Positions 15,621-26,900 of a stretch of 64,000 nt of DNA are shown piece after piece. Below the pieces are notes generated by a model. The model was not told where the DNA came from and made no database searches. It worked only from the letters and a program-made list of their open reading frames with translations. The position numbers and the translations under genes were made by a program. The stretch's first letter is position 1. Each line of letters opens with the position of its first letter. Source of the stretch: Vibrio zhugei (GTDB lineage Bacteria > Pseudomonadota > Gammaproteobacteria > Enterobacterales > Vibrionaceae); the NCBI RefSeq assembly GCF_003716875.1, contig NZ_CP033078.1, forward strand, positions 1,426,001 through 1,490,000. The letters are read 5' to 3'.

Positions 15621-17300
15621 TTATTTCTTACGACGGAACCCAAATAATGCGAGTAAAGTCAAAGCCCCCCAGCCAAGGCTACCGCCGCCGCTACGAGAGA
15701 CGCTCTGGTTGTCCTCTGGGCGAGGTTTAATATCGCTCGACGTTGCACCAGAAATTGGGAGCAATTTCACAGCGACAACTTGTTCTGTGCCATCACAACG
15801 CGAATTATAGGCGGTAGTTTGATACCCCCCTTCACATTTCAGTGCGGTTGCCGCAATCACACCCGCATCGTTAATATCCGCAGCATCAATAATACGGTAT
15901 TGGTTGTTGGTGTTAGAAAAAGAGCCGCCATTGGTTAAGTTATCTAACCACCAGCCTTTGCCGTTGAATAGATTACGACGGGTATTGTCCGTTCTCTCAC
16001 CACTGTATGGATAGATAAACGCGCGTTTACGACGAACTTTACCGTCGATCTCAGCGTTATTCTCGGTATCAATTTGGCCGACAATTTCATTGTAGTTATT
16101 AATGGCTTGCGCTTTACCACCAGCACCACTAAAGAAAATGCCGCCGGACAAGAATTGCTCAGAGCCAGTGTTATCCACATTGGGCATCACAAAAATGCGC
16201 TGCACAGCGGCGCGATTTTCTGGCTTGCTACCAAAGCGTTTCGCTTCACCAATCGCGACTTTGTTATTGTTCACATCCGTTAAACGGCTGTTAATGTACA
16301 CATCATCATCGTTAATATCGTTACCAGTCACCAGCTTGGGGGTCCCCCAGTCAGATGGTTCTGTCCATGAGTTCTTATTCGCTGTAAACACCGCGGCGCG
16401 CATATAGAACCGGTCATCATCTTCAACCGTCGTATAACCCACACCATAAATGGTATCGCCAATCACTTTAAAACTGCGCATGCTCGCTTGGGCTAATTGA
16501 TCATGCTCGTTGCCACTACTGTCTTCCACCTTAGATGGCCAATTTAATGCAACTTGCTGACTGCCATCGGTTGACCACAAGGCCGCTTTGGTTTTGGCAA
16601 ATGAGCTACTGTTAAACGAAGTGATAGTACCTATACTGCCAGAAACAAACGTTCCATCGGTATCAAATGCGCGCACCTGATCGCCACTTGGATCCTTAAA
16701 CGCGCTATTACTATATACCCCTGCCACTCCTTTCGTGCTTCTGATCGCTGCACTACCTAAGTTTTGTTGCACTCCTACCGCATCACCATTCTCATCCAAA
16801 TGGTTAATCACGGTATTATGAGTATCATCGCCCACTTGCGTCTGCTCAATGAAGCTGCGCGCATTCACTGAGCCAAGGTTCCAAGCCTGCCAGCGAGTCG
16901 CGGCCCACGATTCACAGGTTGCGTAACGTAATTGGCTGTCACAGTAGTTTTTAAAATCGTCTTGAGTATCAACATACTCAAACTCATTATCAATACCAAA
17001 CGGCGCTTCTTCGTTATAGCCAACGCCATCGACGGCTTGCCCGCCATTGGACTGATTAGCACGAGTTTCCACAGCCATCGGGAAATCGCTCGTATCACAG
17101 TTTGTGGCACTGGCCGAAAAACAGCCTTGTGGGCTATTGGTTCCGTCTGTCCCTTGGGTAATGGCAACGCCATAAGCGCTTTGATACCCATTCACTGGTG
17201 GCGTACTTTCTACGACTTGATAAAGCGCAGCGGATGCGTGCGTGGATGCCAATAGGATAGCCGCTGATACGCACGTTCTTTTAAAAGTTTTGTGTTCCAT
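15621..17300 (-). CDS. DUF3466 secreted protein with GlyGly-CTERM anchor
   Basis: A 559-aa exported protein. N-terminal signal peptide ending ASTHASAALYQ (cleavage after ASA, about residue 25). The long middle region is rich in N, D, S and G with repeated short motifs resembling extracellular HAF-type repeats (for example DINDAGVIAATAL, NNYNEIVGQI), plus several cysteines. The C-terminus is a textbook GlyGly-CTERM signal: SGGGSLGW, a hydrophobic stretch, then FGFRRKK. In Vibrio and Shewanella this signal is processed by rhombosortase and associated with type II secretion to the cell surface. It lies 12 bp after the uup stop, so it is co-transcribed. Biological role unknown. Confidence 0.85.
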   Translation of the reverse strand: MEHKTFKRTCVSAAILLASTHASAALYQVVESTPPVNGYQSAYGVAITQGTDGTNSPQGCFSASATNCDTSDFPMAVETRANQSNGGQAVDGVGYNEEAPFGIDNEFEYVDTQDDFKNYCDSQLRYATCESWAATRWQAWNLGSVNARSFIEQTQVGDDTHNTVINHLDENGDAVGVQQNLGSAAIRSTKGVAGVYSNSAFKDPSGDQVRAFDTDGTFVSGSIGTITSFNSSSFAKTKAALWSTDGSQQVALNWPSKVEDSSGNEHDQLAQASMRSFKVIGDTIYGVGYTTVEDDDRFYMRAAVFTANKNSWTEPSDWGTPKLVTGNDINDDDVYINSRLTDVNNNKVAIGEAKRFGSKPENRAAVQRIFVMPNVDNTGSEQFLSGGIFFSGAGGKAQAINNYNEIVGQIDTENNAEIDGKVRRKRAFIYPYSGERTDNTRRNLFNGKGWWLDNLTNGGSFSNTNNQYRIIDAADINDAGVIAATALKCEGGYQTTAYNSRCDGTEQVVAVKLLPISGATSSDIKPRPEDNQSVSRSGGGSLGWGALTLLALFGFRRKK

Positions 17301-17312
17301 AAGTTCGATGTC

Positions 17313-19232
17313 TTAACTGTCCTGTTGAATTGCTTCCAGCTCTTCCCAGCGTTCAAAAGCAATGTCAAGCTCCTGCTCTTTGGCAGTCAACTTGTCTAAA
17401 ATGGGTTGCGTTTCCTCAACAGGTTTCGCGAAAAACTCAGGGTTATTCACTTCTTCCTGGAGTGTATTGATCTCAGTTTCTAATCGTTCGAGCGTTTGTG
17501 GTAAAGCTTCTAATTCGCGCTGCAGTTTATAAGATAACTTCTTCGCTTTCGGCTTCGGATCCGCGGTTTTACGAGGTTCCTCAACCTGTTTAACGCTTTC
17601 TTGACGTGGTGAGGTCTCTTGACGCGTTTCTTTCACCTGTCTGCGTTGTTGCTGCGCATCGTGATACCCACCGACAAACTCTTCGATATGCCCATTACCT
17701 TCAAAAATCCAACTTGTCGTCACGGTATTATCGACAAACTCACGATCGTGACTCACAAGCAGTAATGTGCCTTGGTAATTGGCAAGCAAATCTTCCAAAA
17801 GTTCCAATGTTTCGATATCTAAATCGTTGGTTGGTTCATCAAGAATCAATAAGTTGTTAGAACGCAGGAAAATACGCGCTAATAACAGCCGGTTTTTCTC
17901 TCCCCCAGAAAGCGCTTTGACGGGAGTGCGAGCACGTTTAGGAGCAAATAGGAAATCTTGCAGATAACTCAACGCATGTCGCTGACGTCCACCGACCATC
18001 ACTTCCTGTTTCCCATCGGCCAAATTATCAATCACCGATTTCTCTGGATCGAGAATTTCACGATACTGATCGAAGTACGCGACTTCTAACTTCGTTCCAC
18101 AGCGTACAAAGCCACTGTCTGGCGACAATTTCTCAAGAAGTAGTTTGAGTAGCGTACTCTTACCACATCCATTAGGACCAATCAGTGCGATACGATCGCC
18201 ACGCTGAATCGTAAATGAGAAATCATCAATCAGCGTTTTGTCTTCGATGCTATAGCTAAGATGCTCCGCTTCAAAGACAATCTTACCGGAACGGGTACCG
18301 TCATCAATTTGTAAGTTAACCTTACCTTGCACTTCACGACGTTGGTTACGCTCTTCACGCAACTGTTTTAGGGCCCGTACGCGGCCTTCATTACGTGTTC
18401 GGCGCGCTTTAATACCTTGGCGAATCCACACTTCTTCTTGTGCCAGTTTCTTATCAAACTCAGCATTCTGCATTTCTTCAACACGCAGCGCTTCTTCTTT
18501 CGCAACCAAATAATTCTCATAGTCACCAGGAAAAGACGCTAATTTGCCACGGTCTAAATCGACAATGCGGGTTGCCATTGATTTAATAAAGGTCCGGTCG
18601 TGGGAAATAAAGATGATCGAACCACGGAAATCTTTCAGAAACCCTTCTAACCACTCAATCGTTCCCACATCCAAGTGGTTGGTTGGCTCATCGAGTAACA
18701 ATACGTCGGGATCACATACCAAGGCACGAGCTAACGCGGCCTTACGCTGCCACCCGCCAGATAATTCTGTTAGTAATATTTGGCCATTCAATTTCAATGA
18801 GGACAACACATTGTTAATGCGTTCTTCAAAGCGCCAGCCACCATTGTGATCCAACTGCTCTTGAACGTCTGAAAGTTTTTTAAAGTTACGTTCAGAAGGA
18901 TCAGTGGCAATGGTTTCTAACAAATGATTATAACTTTTCAGTAATTCACCAATGTCTTGCAACCCACCACTGACGTAGTCATAAACAGATCCTGCTTGGT
19001 CACGAGGGGGATCCTGCTCTAAGCGTGACACGACAACATCTTGAGTCACTTGCATCTTACCGTCATCCATCACGATACGGCCCGCTAAGATCTTCATCAG
19101 CGTTGATTTGCCCGCCCCGTTACGTCCAACCAGACAGACTCGTTCGTTTTCTTGCAGTGCGAAATCCGCACCGTCGAGTAATGGATGGTCGCCAAATGCC
19201 AGTAATCCATTATTGATAGTAATCAATGCCAT
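17313..19232 (-). CDS. uup: ABC-F family ATPase Uup
   Basis: Cytoplasmic duplicated ABC ATPase without membrane domains, linked to translation/ribosome function and to precise excision of transposons in E. coli. Two ABC cassettes: Walker A GRNGAGKST and signature LSGGWQRKAALA, then GPNGCGKST and LSGGEKNRLLLA, each with Walker B LLLDEPTNHLD / LILDEPTNDLD. A linker arm (about 240-300) and a C-terminal coiled coil (about 565-639) that binds DNA in E. coli Uup are present. At 639 aa it is normal length. Its promoter region contains the unusual inverted-repeat element 19271-19375. First gene of an operon with DUF3466. Confidence 0.96.
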   Translation of the reverse strand: MALITINNGLLAFGDHPLLDGADFALQENERVCLVGRNGAGKSTLMKILAGRIVMDDGKMQVTQDVVVSRLEQDPPRDQAGSVYDYVSGGLQDIGELLKSYNHLLETIATDPSERNFKKLSDVQEQLDHNGGWRFEERINNVLSSLKLNGQILLTELSGGWQRKAALARALVCDPDVLLLDEPTNHLDVGTIEWLEGFLKDFRGSIIFISHDRTFIKSMATRIVDLDRGKLASFPGDYENYLVAKEEALRVEEMQNAEFDKKLAQEEVWIRQGIKARRTRNEGRVRALKQLREERNQRREVQGKVNLQIDDGTRSGKIVFEAEHLSYSIEDKTLIDDFSFTIQRGDRIALIGPNGCGKSTLLKLLLEKLSPDSGFVRCGTKLEVAYFDQYREILDPEKSVIDNLADGKQEVMVGGRQRHALSYLQDFLFAPKRARTPVKALSGGEKNRLLLARIFLRSNNLLILDEPTNDLDIETLELLEDLLANYQGTLLLVSHDREFVDNTVTTSWIFEGNGHIEEFVGGYHDAQQQRRQVKETRQETSPRQESVKQVEEPRKTADPKPKAKKLSYKLQRELEALPQTLERLETEINTLQEEVNNPEFFAKPVEETQPILDKLTAKEQELDIAFERWEELEAIQQDS

Positions 19233-19270
19233 TATATTTTATTTAACCATTAACGTTATTTGTTGAAAGT

Positions 19271-19375
19271 ATCAGGATAATCGGTGTGCTAGCAACGCCG
19301 ATCAGCGTCTGAGAAAAGTGACAAGGTAACTAAAAATAACAAACTCCCCAGTCAGACGACGCCGATTATCCTGAT
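19271..19375. repeat. Complex inverted-repeat element upstream of uup
   Basis: Outer 14-bp arms ATCAGGATAATCGG (19271-19284) and CCGATTATCCTGAT (19362-19375) are perfectly complementary. Inner arms CGTCTGA and TCAGACG are nested between them, about 40 bp apart. It could fold as a branched RNA in the uup 5' leader, or be a small palindromic (MITE/REP-like) insertion. No second copy was seen in the window. Confidence 0.65.
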
Positions 19376-19433
19376 GATACTTATAAACCCCTCATCTCGT
19401 TTTTAACGTAAACGACAATGCGGTTGGTATAAT

Positions 19434-19464
19434 AAGACGCCGCTTGGTTGGCAAGCGGCGTCTT
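19434..19464 (-). terminator. rlmKL terminator
   Basis: Perfect 13-bp stem AAGACGCCGCTTG / CAAGCGGCGTCTT with a 5-nt loop directly behind the rlmKL stop; the T-tract is short. Confidence 0.85.
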
Positions 19465-19477
19465 CGGTCTCATTGGC

Positions 19478-21601
19478 TTATGCCGATTGATGCGTGACAA
19501 TCCAACAATTGTGGATGTTTTTATTGCGCGCAAAATCCAGCGGTAAGGTCTGAGAAGAAATATTCTTCGCCTGCAGGCCTAGCTCTTCCACCCCAGCATT
19601 GTCCATTTTAAATTGCCGCTTGTTATTAGAAAATACAATCACGCCATCCGGGCGCAGTAAGCGTTTCAATTGGGCGAGCACATCAATGTGATCACGTTGC
19701 ACGTCAAATGTACCAGACATGCGTTTCGAGTTAGAGAACGTCGGTGGATCAATAAAAATTAGATCGTATTGACCTTTCGCGCTCTCTAACCACTGCAAAC
19801 AATCTGCTTGCTCGTACTGATGCTGACGTCCTACCTGACCATTTAAGGCCATATTTTCTTGCGCCCACGCTAAATACGTTTTTGACATATCGACCGTCGT
19901 CGTAGAACGTGCCCCGCCACACGCGGCATGTACCGTCGCAGATCCGGTATAAGCAAACAAGTTCAGGAAATCTTTTCCTGGCGCCATTTCACCCAATTTA
20001 CGCCGCGTAAGCTTGTGATCCAAAAATAAACCAGTATCTAAATAATCGTACAGATTGACCGCCAGTTTCACGCCATACTCATGCACAATCATCGTGTGAG
20101 ACTCTTGACTCAATTTCTGGTACTGCGATGTCCCTTTTTGCTTTTCGCGCACCTTAATCACGACTTTATTCGCATCCATGTCAAGTACTTGAATAGCGGC
20201 GCGAATAATGTCGGTCAAACGTCGCTTCGCCTTTTCTTCTGGGATATCTTTGGGCGCAGCATACTCTTGAATCACTAAATGGTCTAAATACACGTCTATC
20301 GCAACATTGTATTCGGGTAAATCGGCATCGTAGACACGGTAGCAATCTAGACCTTCTCGCTTCGCCCATTTACCAATTTTCCCTAGGTTCTTTTTAAGGC
20401 GGTTAGCAAAATCGGGAGCAACGACACTAGGCTCATGATCTTGCCCTTTATCATGTGCACGGCCAGTAATACCGTAGTTTTTAAGGTGACACTGTAACGC
20501 ACCGTTATGCATTTTAAACTGCTTATCGGCGCGCATACGCAAGCAGCTTAACAGCTCATCAGAACTTGAGAAAATCGAAGCCTTACAACCGCCAAACTCC
20601 GCTTTCAGTTGCGCACCAAATGCGGTGTAAAGTGCAATCAAGCCAGGATGGGTACCTAAACGCTCGCCATAAGGTGGGTTACAGACCACCACCCCCTGCT
20701 CAAAGTTGTCTGGTCGAGTAACCGTTGCAGCATCACTGACGGCAAAATCAATTAAGTGATCAACCCCCGCTCGGCGCGCATTGTCACGGGCGACCTGCAG
20801 TACACGTTCATCGTTATCACGCCCAAAAAATTGAGCGTCAACTTTTTTGACGCCTCGGCGTGCTTGTACATTGGCTTCCGCTTTAATTTCCGCCCAGACC
20901 TCTGGTTCAAAGTCTTCCAGCGCTTCAAAACACCATTTCTGACGTTTGACTCCAGGCGCCATATTCGCCGCCATCATGGCCGCTTCAATCAATAGCGTAC
21001 CAGAACCACACATCGGATCGAGTAGCGGCTTATCCGCTTGCCAGCCACTGCGCATGATAATGGCCGCCGCTAACGTTTCACGTAAAGGAGCACGCCCTGA
21101 CTCGGGGCGATAGCCACGAATATGCAATCCTGGGCCAACCATATCAATCCCCAGCAACGCGTTATCTTTGTGTAGGCGAACATGAATGCGTACATCGGCG
21201 TTATCACGATCGATCGATGGCCGTGGCAAATCCTTTTTCGTAAAGCAATCAACGACACCATCTTTGACCTTCATCGCACCGTACTGGCTATTGCGTATTT
21301 CGCGATTGGTGCCGTTAAAGTCAACAACAAATCGCTTAGAACTGTGGAAATGATTCACCCAGTTCACAGCAGACGTTGCGAGGTACAAATCCATATCATC
21401 TTGGCAAGTGAACTCAGACACAATGCGCACAAAACGTGAAGCAATACGGCTCCACAAGCAGCAACGATAAATTTGTTCATTAGTTGCTTTAAATTTCACT
21501 CCGGCTTGTACCGGTTTTGCATTGGTAATGCCTAATTGCGTTAGCTCTTCCACTAACAAGTTCTCAAGTCCGTTGGACGTCACCGCCAGATACTGATTCA
21601 T
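19478..21601 (-). CDS. rlmL: 23S rRNA m2G2445/m7G2069 methyltransferase RlmKL
   Basis: Bifunctional rRNA methyltransferase acting on helix 74 of 23S rRNA. The N-terminal half has a THUMP domain (about 45-155) and an N6/N2-type methylase with SAM motif [16 protein letters not shown] and NPPYGERLG. The C-terminal half is the RlmK m7G methylase with [19 protein letters not shown] and [13 protein letters not shown]. The start ATG ([13 protein letters not shown]) matches E. coli RlmL; 707 aa compared with about 702. Upstream in-frame codons add unrelated residues. It carries its own terminator and is preceded by about 440 bp without a gene. Confidence 0.96.
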   Translation of the reverse strand: MNQYLAVTSNGLENLLVEELTQLGITNAKPVQAGVKFKATNEQIYRCCLWSRIASRFVRIVSEFTCQDDMDLYLATSAVNWVNHFHSSKRFVVDFNGTNREIRNSQYGAMKVKDGVVDCFTKKDLPRPSIDRDNADVRIHVRLHKDNALLGIDMVGPGLHIRGYRPESGRAPLRETLAAAIIMRSGWQADKPLLDPMCGSGTLLIEAAMMAANMAPGVKRQKWCFEALEDFEPEVWAEIKAEANVQARRGVKKVDAQFFGRDNDERVLQVARDNARRAGVDHLIDFAVSDAATVTRPDNFEQGVVVCNPPYGERLGTHPGLIALYTAFGAQLKAEFGGCKASIFSSSDELLSCLRMRADKQFKMHNGALQCHLKNYGITGRAHDKGQDHEPSVVAPDFANRLKKNLGKIGKWAKREGLDCYRVYDADLPEYNVAIDVYLDHLVIQEYAAPKDIPEEKAKRRLTDIIRAAIQVLDMDANKVVIKVREKQKGTSQYQKLSQESHTMIVHEYGVKLAVNLYDYLDTGLFLDHKLTRRKLGEMAPGKDFLNLFAYTGSATVHAACGGARSTTTVDMSKTYLAWAQENMALNGQVGRQHQYEQADCLQWLESAKGQYDLIFIDPPTFSNSKRMSGTFDVQRDHIDVLAQLKRLLRPDGVIVFSNNKRQFKMDNAGVEELGLQAKNISSQTLPLDFARNKNIHNCWIVTHQSA

Positions 21602-22043
21602 AGTGCTCTTCGAATGGTAAAAATGGTCTGTGATTATAACCGACATTAAAGGCCATGCCTAAATCTAATCCATTTTTTTCATGAAACGCCCGTGCAATTG
21701 CCTAACCACTCGCCAACTTAGCTTCGCGTCCTCTTCGTATCGCCAAACATGGTACAACCCCTTAAGCAAAAATGACTAATTATTCACACCTAACCTGGAC
21801 TATACCAGATAAAAATATTCGTTAAAAAATAACCAGATATAACAGGAAATGAGGAATTTTTTGCGAAGATAAACCGCTATTGTTGTCTAAAAAGTGTCAC
21901 TTATTGCAGTAAAAGTCTGAATAATTTTGCACAACTCTCACACAAATACAGCACCGATTACATCGGAATACAGCATAAGCGCGCACTTTTAGCAAAGCAG
22001 GAACCATAAAAACTGAAGCGGACAGGGAAAGATGGAATCAATA
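21602..22043. other. Spacer between zapC terminator and rlmKL
   Basis: About 440 bp, AT-rich, presumably holding the rlmKL promoter. No gene or RNA recognised. A small palindrome CCGAT-TAC-ATCGG lies near 21955-21967. Confidence 0.5.
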
Positions 22044-22071
22044 GATAAAAAAAATCGGCCATTAAGCCGAT
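22044..22071 (-). terminator. zapC terminator
   Basis: Stem ATCGGC / GCCGAT with a 6-nt loop, followed on the minus strand by eight T. Confidence 0.9.
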
Positions 22072-22099
22072 GCGGGAGAGAGAATGAAGCGAGGGTCTG

Positions 22100-22642
22100 T
22101 TAACCAACCAAGGCAATGGTTTCAGTAATGAGCTTATGATTGGCACTGGCCATACGATCATGCATTACTTTAATAACACAACCAAACGATAACGATTTGG
22201 ACCCATTTAAACTGAAATCATCCAGATCGACTAATGCACATAAACTGGCATTACTACCGACATCCAAAACAATAAAATGCCCTTCATTAAGGTCATTGAT
22301 CAAGGTGATGATATCCCCCATTTCCGGTTCATAACCGGCCCCTTGGTAGGAAAAAAACCAGCTTTTAGGCTGTACAGGCTTATGGAATCGCTTGGCAGCG
22401 ACACAATACAGCGCTAATTCTGCTTTGCGTGGCTCACTCAGAGGCAAACACACAATCTGTTCTTTGAAGGTTTGATAGTCAGAGGCATCATCGACCGAAA
22501 ATGAAGATGGATGAAACGCACACTCAACCAGTACATTACGACTGAGATTAGTACGAAACAACATATTATCGTCCAGTTCCATCATCAGATAACCTTCGTC
22601 ATCCGAATAGTACCAATTCCATTTATCACTGGGTTTAAGCAT
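22100..22642 (-). CDS. zapC: Cell-division protein ZapC
   Basis: Z-ring-associated protein that binds FtsZ and promotes filament bundling at midcell. The 180-aa sequence fits E. coli Zap[16 protein letters not shown] at the N-terminus, [24 protein letters not shown] and the C-terminal IKVMHDRM. It starts with ATG. It stands alone between pyrD and rlmKL, the same neighbourhood (pyrD-zapC-rlmKL) as in E. coli, and has its own terminator. Identification rests on these blocks and on synteny. Confidence 0.92.
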   Translation of the reverse strand: MLKPSDKWNWYYSDDEGYLMMELDDNMLFRTNLSRNVLVECAFHPSSFSVDDASDYQTFKEQIVCLPLSEPRKAELALYCVAAKRFHKPVQPKSWFFSYQGAGYEPEMGDIITLINDLNEGHFIVLDVGSNASLCALVDLDDFSLNGSKSLSFGCVIKVMHDRMASANHKLITETIALVG

Positions 22643-22735
22643 TGTGCCCTCTCGATATGCTCATCTTTTTTTGGAATTTAGGTAAACGCTTAATTACCTT
22701 TGCCAATGAATAGAGGTAATTCTATTAGTGAGACA

Positions 22736-22773
22736 ATAAAAAAAAAGAGGAAATGAACGGGTCATTTCCTCTT
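22736..22773 (-). terminator. pyrD terminator
   Basis: Perfect 12-bp stem AAGAGGAAATGA / TCATTTCCTCTT, followed on the minus strand by about nine T. Confidence 0.9.
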
Positions 22774-22851
22774 AACGTCACCTTGTCACTTCTATTGAGA
22801 GCTAGGCTTAGCGGCCCACCCTACGGCTCATTCGCCTATACTGCGAACGAT

Positions 22852-23862
22852 CTACAAGTGAGTCACAATATCTTTGACCAAAGTCGGGCCTTTATAGATA
22901 AATCCACTGTACACCTGAACCAACTTCGCCCCGGCTAACAACTTTTCTTTTGCTGAGACATAATCATCAATACCACCGACCCCAATAATGGGAACTTGAT
23001 CGCCTAGTGCCTGATAGAGCTGTTTAATAACTTGGGTACTGCGTGAAGCAAGAGGACGTCCACTCAATCCGCCCGTTTCACGGCCGTGCTTCAAGCCTTC
23101 AACATAACTGCGATCCAATGTGGTGTTCGTCGCGATCACGCCATCAATCTTATTGTCGATCAAAGACTGACAAATTTGTGCGATCTCATCATCACTTAAA
23201 TCTGGTGCAATTTTTAATGCCAACGGAACGTATTTATCATGCTGTTCGGCCAGTTCCGTTTGTTTGGCTTTTAATGTCGCTAATAAATCGTTCAGTGTTT
23301 CACCATATTGCAAGGTGCGCAGTCCTGGTGTGTTCGGTGAACTGATGTTGACGGCAATGTAACCGGCATAGGGGTACACCTTTTCCATACACACCAGATA
23401 ATCATTCACCCCCTCTTCTATCGGGGTATCTTTGTTCTTACCGATATTGATGCCAATAACACCATCGAAGTTCGCTCGTTTCACGTTCTCAACAAGAACA
23501 TCCACACCTTCATTGTTAAACCCCATACGATTGATGATCGCTTCCGCTGGCAATACACGGAATAAACGCGGTTTATCATTCCCTGGCTGCGGGCGCGGTG
23601 TCACCGTACCGACTTCAACAAAGCCAAAGCCCATCGCACCAAATGCATCGATACATTCGCCGTTCTTATCAAGCCCCGCGGCTAAACCTACCGGGTTTTT
23701 AAAGGTAATGCCCATGCACTCTACAGGACGGAAAGGAAGTTGCTGACGGTAGCACAACTCAATAGGCGTACCGGTGAAACGTTTGAAGTTCTGAATGGCA
23801 AGATCGTGTGCCTTTTCAGCATCCAATTGGAAAAAGCCAGTTCTGGCTAAGCGGTAAAGCAT
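22852..23862 (-). CDS. pyrD: Dihydroorotate dehydrogenase (quinone), class 2
   Basis: FMN enzyme at the inner membrane that oxidises dihydroorotate to orotate with quinone as acceptor (fourth step of pyrimidine synthesis). The 336-aa length and the N-terminal amphipathic helix ([16 protein letters not shown]) are typical of class 2. Recognisable are [37 protein letters not shown] (with the catalytic-base Ser), ATNTT and GVGGIDD. The start ATG has GGAGG about 6 nt upstream. The gdh terminator lies immediately upstream, so it has its own promoter in the short spacer. Confidence 0.97.
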   Translation of the reverse strand: MLYRLARTGFFQLDAEKAHDLAIQNFKRFTGTPIELCYRQQLPFRPVECMGITFKNPVGLAAGLDKNGECIDAFGAMGFGFVEVGTVTPRPQPGNDKPRLFRVLPAEAIINRMGFNNEGVDVLVENVKRANFDGVIGINIGKNKDTPIEEGVNDYLVCMEKVYPYAGYIAVNISSPNTPGLRTLQYGETLNDLLATLKAKQTELAEQHDKYVPLALKIAPDLSDDEIAQICQSLIDNKIDGVIATNTTLDRSYVEGLKHGRETGGLSGRPLASRSTQVIKQLYQALGDQVPIIGVGGIDDYVSAKEKLLAGAKLVQVYSGFIYKGPTLVKDIVTHL

Positions 23863-23873
23863 TGTGCCTCCGA

Positions 23874-23902
23874 AAGAAAAAAGCCCCGAATAAACGGGGC
23901 GT
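23874..23902 (-). terminator. Terminator of the NAD-glutamate dehydrogenase gene
   Basis: Stem GCCCCG / CGGGGC with a 6-nt loop, followed on the minus strand by a T-run. Confidence 0.9.
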
Positions 23903-23935
23903 TATTATTGACGAGTCGCGTACACAATTCAAATG

Positions 23936-26900
23936 TTATTGCACAGACTGACAATTTAAGTTGAGCAACATCAATTCTCGTAATGCGACCGAGAACTTGG
24001 CGAACTCATGAACGGTCCCGACTTTAAACTCATTGAGAATGTTTTCCCAACGCGAGAGTGCCACTTGATTCGCTTCTATCCAGCGGTCGATAGCCACCCC
24101 GATTTCCTCATCACCATCGCATGAAAGCACTTGTGCCGTCAATTGACGTTGCTGCCAATCAAGATCTTCTCTAAATGCCGCTCGTGCTAACGCCTGCCAG
24201 TTATTGTCCACCGCTTGCTGATTGATTTGTTTTAGGAACCAATGCAACGATAAACGTTCACCTAAGCTAAAGTAGACACGTGCGGTTTTTTCCACGCTTT
24301 GCTGCTGATCTTTGGCAACACTGGCAATATCCAGAGCACTGTACAAGCTTGATAGTCGCGACACATAAGCCGCAGTCTCTGGATCAATACCTTGTTCAAC
24401 CCAACCCTCAGCTTCTTTATTATGCTCTGCCAATTCGTCGCTGACGAGCACACTCTCCAACTTCTCAATGATCGTTGTTACATCCGCTTGATAACGGTCG
24501 ATCAACTCTTGTACTGATAAATTCCCCATGCGATTACGTAAAATCCAGCGTGTCAGTCGGCGTAAGGTACGACGCACCACTTTAATAACATGATACTGAG
24601 CTTGCGCGGTCGCGATATTATCTAAACGACGAACCTGCTCAAAGACCCAAGGCAAACCGAAGATCTCGCGAGTAGCCGCATACGCATTCGCAATCTCAAT
24701 GGTTTCCGCGCCCGTTTCATCATGTAAGCGCGCGACAAAATTACTGCCCATCTCGTTCACCATTTGGTTTGCAAGCGCGGTAGCAATGATCTCTTTACGC
24801 AATGGATGCTGTGGCATTGTTTCCGCGTAGTGACGGCGTAACTCAGTTGGGAAGTATTGTGCTAACTGCTGAGAATGATAACTGTCGCTCGCGATCTCTT
24901 CGCAGGCCAATTGCTCTTTAAGCAACATCTTGCTATAGGCCACTAATACTGCAATTTCTGGACGCGTCAGACCTACCCCTTTTTTCTCACGACTCAATAA
25001 GGTCTCATCATCAGGGATGTATTCAAGCGCACGATCCAAGTAACCGGTCTTCTCCAATGAATGGATAAAGCGAATTTGCTCTTTAACCACTTGCACACCC
25101 TGATAATCAGAAACCGAAATGGACTCTGACTGGCAATAAGCATCATCCAATACAATGTGACCCACTTCCTCTTCCATTTTCTCGAGCACTTGGTTACGTT
25201 GTTTTACGGTCAAATCACCGCTGGCCACCAAGGTATTCAGGAAGATTTTAATATTCACTTCGTTATCAGAACAATCCACGCCCCCGACGTTATCAACAAA
25301 GTCAGTGTTGACGCGGCCACCATTTAAGGCGTATTCAATTCGACCCTTTTGAGTCATGCCCAAGTTTCCGCCTTCACCGACCACACGAGCTCTCAGCTGG
25401 TTGCCATCAATGCGTAAACCATCATTGGCACGATCGCCCACATCGGTGTGGGTTTCCGTCGATGCTTTAACGTACGTCCCAATGCCCCCATTCCACAACA
25501 GATCCACTTTCATGCTAAGGATCATACGGATCAATTCATTCGGTGGTAGTGCCGCTTTCTTAGTACCGAGCATCGTCTGGATCTCAGCACTGAGTGGGAT
25601 GGATTTCGCCTTACGAGAGAAAATACCCCCGCCTTTCGAGATCAGTGACTTGTCATAATCTTCCCAACTTGAACGGGGTAACGCAAATAATCGATCCCGT
25701 TCGGCCCAGCTTGCTGCGGCATCAGGATTGGGATCAATGAAAATATGCATATGGTTAAACGCGGCTTGTAATCGAATATGCTTGGACAAAAGCATACCGT
25801 TGCCAAATACATCGCCCGCCATATCACCGACACCAATAACGGTAAAGTCTGTGGTTTGACAGTTTATTCCCATTTCTCGGAAATGGCGTTTGACTGATTC
25901 CCACGCACCTTTGGCCGTAATACCCATGGCTTTATGGTCGTAACCATTAGAGCCACCAGAAGCAAACGCATCGCCTAACCAGAATTGATATTCGTCTGAT
26001 ACCGCATTCGCTAAGTCAGAAAACGTCGCTGTGCCCTTATCGGCCGCCACTACCAAGTAAGGGTCGTCGTCATCATGACGGACCACTTGCTCAGGAGCAA
26101 CTAACTGTCCTTCGAGAATATTATCCGTCACATCCAATAGCGCATGAATGAAACGCTGATAACACCGTTTGCCTTCAGCAAAAATTTCATCACGACTCGA
26201 CAACATTGGCTGCTTCTTACAGACGAAGCCGCCTTTGGCTCCAACAGGGACAATCACCGTATTCTTCACCTGTTGAGCTTTCACTAAGCCTAGAATTTCT
26301 GTACGGAAATCTTCCTGACGATCCGACCAACGTAAGCCACCTCGTGCCACTTTGCCACCACGTAGGTGCACCCCTTCCATATCTGGCGCATACACAAAGA
26401 TTTCATAAGCAGGAACCGGTTCTGGAATGTCCGGAATGTCTCTCGGACTCATTTTCAGTGCTAACCAAGGTTTTGGCTGCTGCTGATCATCCAGTTGATA
26501 ATAGTTGGTCCGTAACGTTGCCATGATCATATCCATGTAACGACGGATGATACGATCGTCATCCAATACATCGACATGCTCTAATTGCTCGGTGATCGAC
26601 TGGATAAAGCCCTGCTGGCCTTTCATATCGCCTTTGAACTTAGGATCAAAGCGACGTTTGAAGAGTTCCACCAGCGCTCTGGCAAGATCCGGATAATGAT
26701 GCAGAGTATCTTCAATGTACTGTTGGCTGAACGGAAATCCAACTTGGCGCATATATCGTGCATAAGCACGCAAAATAGACACTTCCCGTCCTGTCAGGCC
26801 CGAGCTTAGAACCAAACGGTTAAACCCATCGCTTTCCAATTCACCACGCCAGATTTGTGCAAACGCTTGTTGGAAACGATCCCGCGCTTCGCGCAGATCC

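Noticed and set aside
19318..19330. GTGACAAGGTAAC as matS in the uup leader
   Set aside because: One mismatch in a conserved half-site and inside the inverted-repeat element; too weak.
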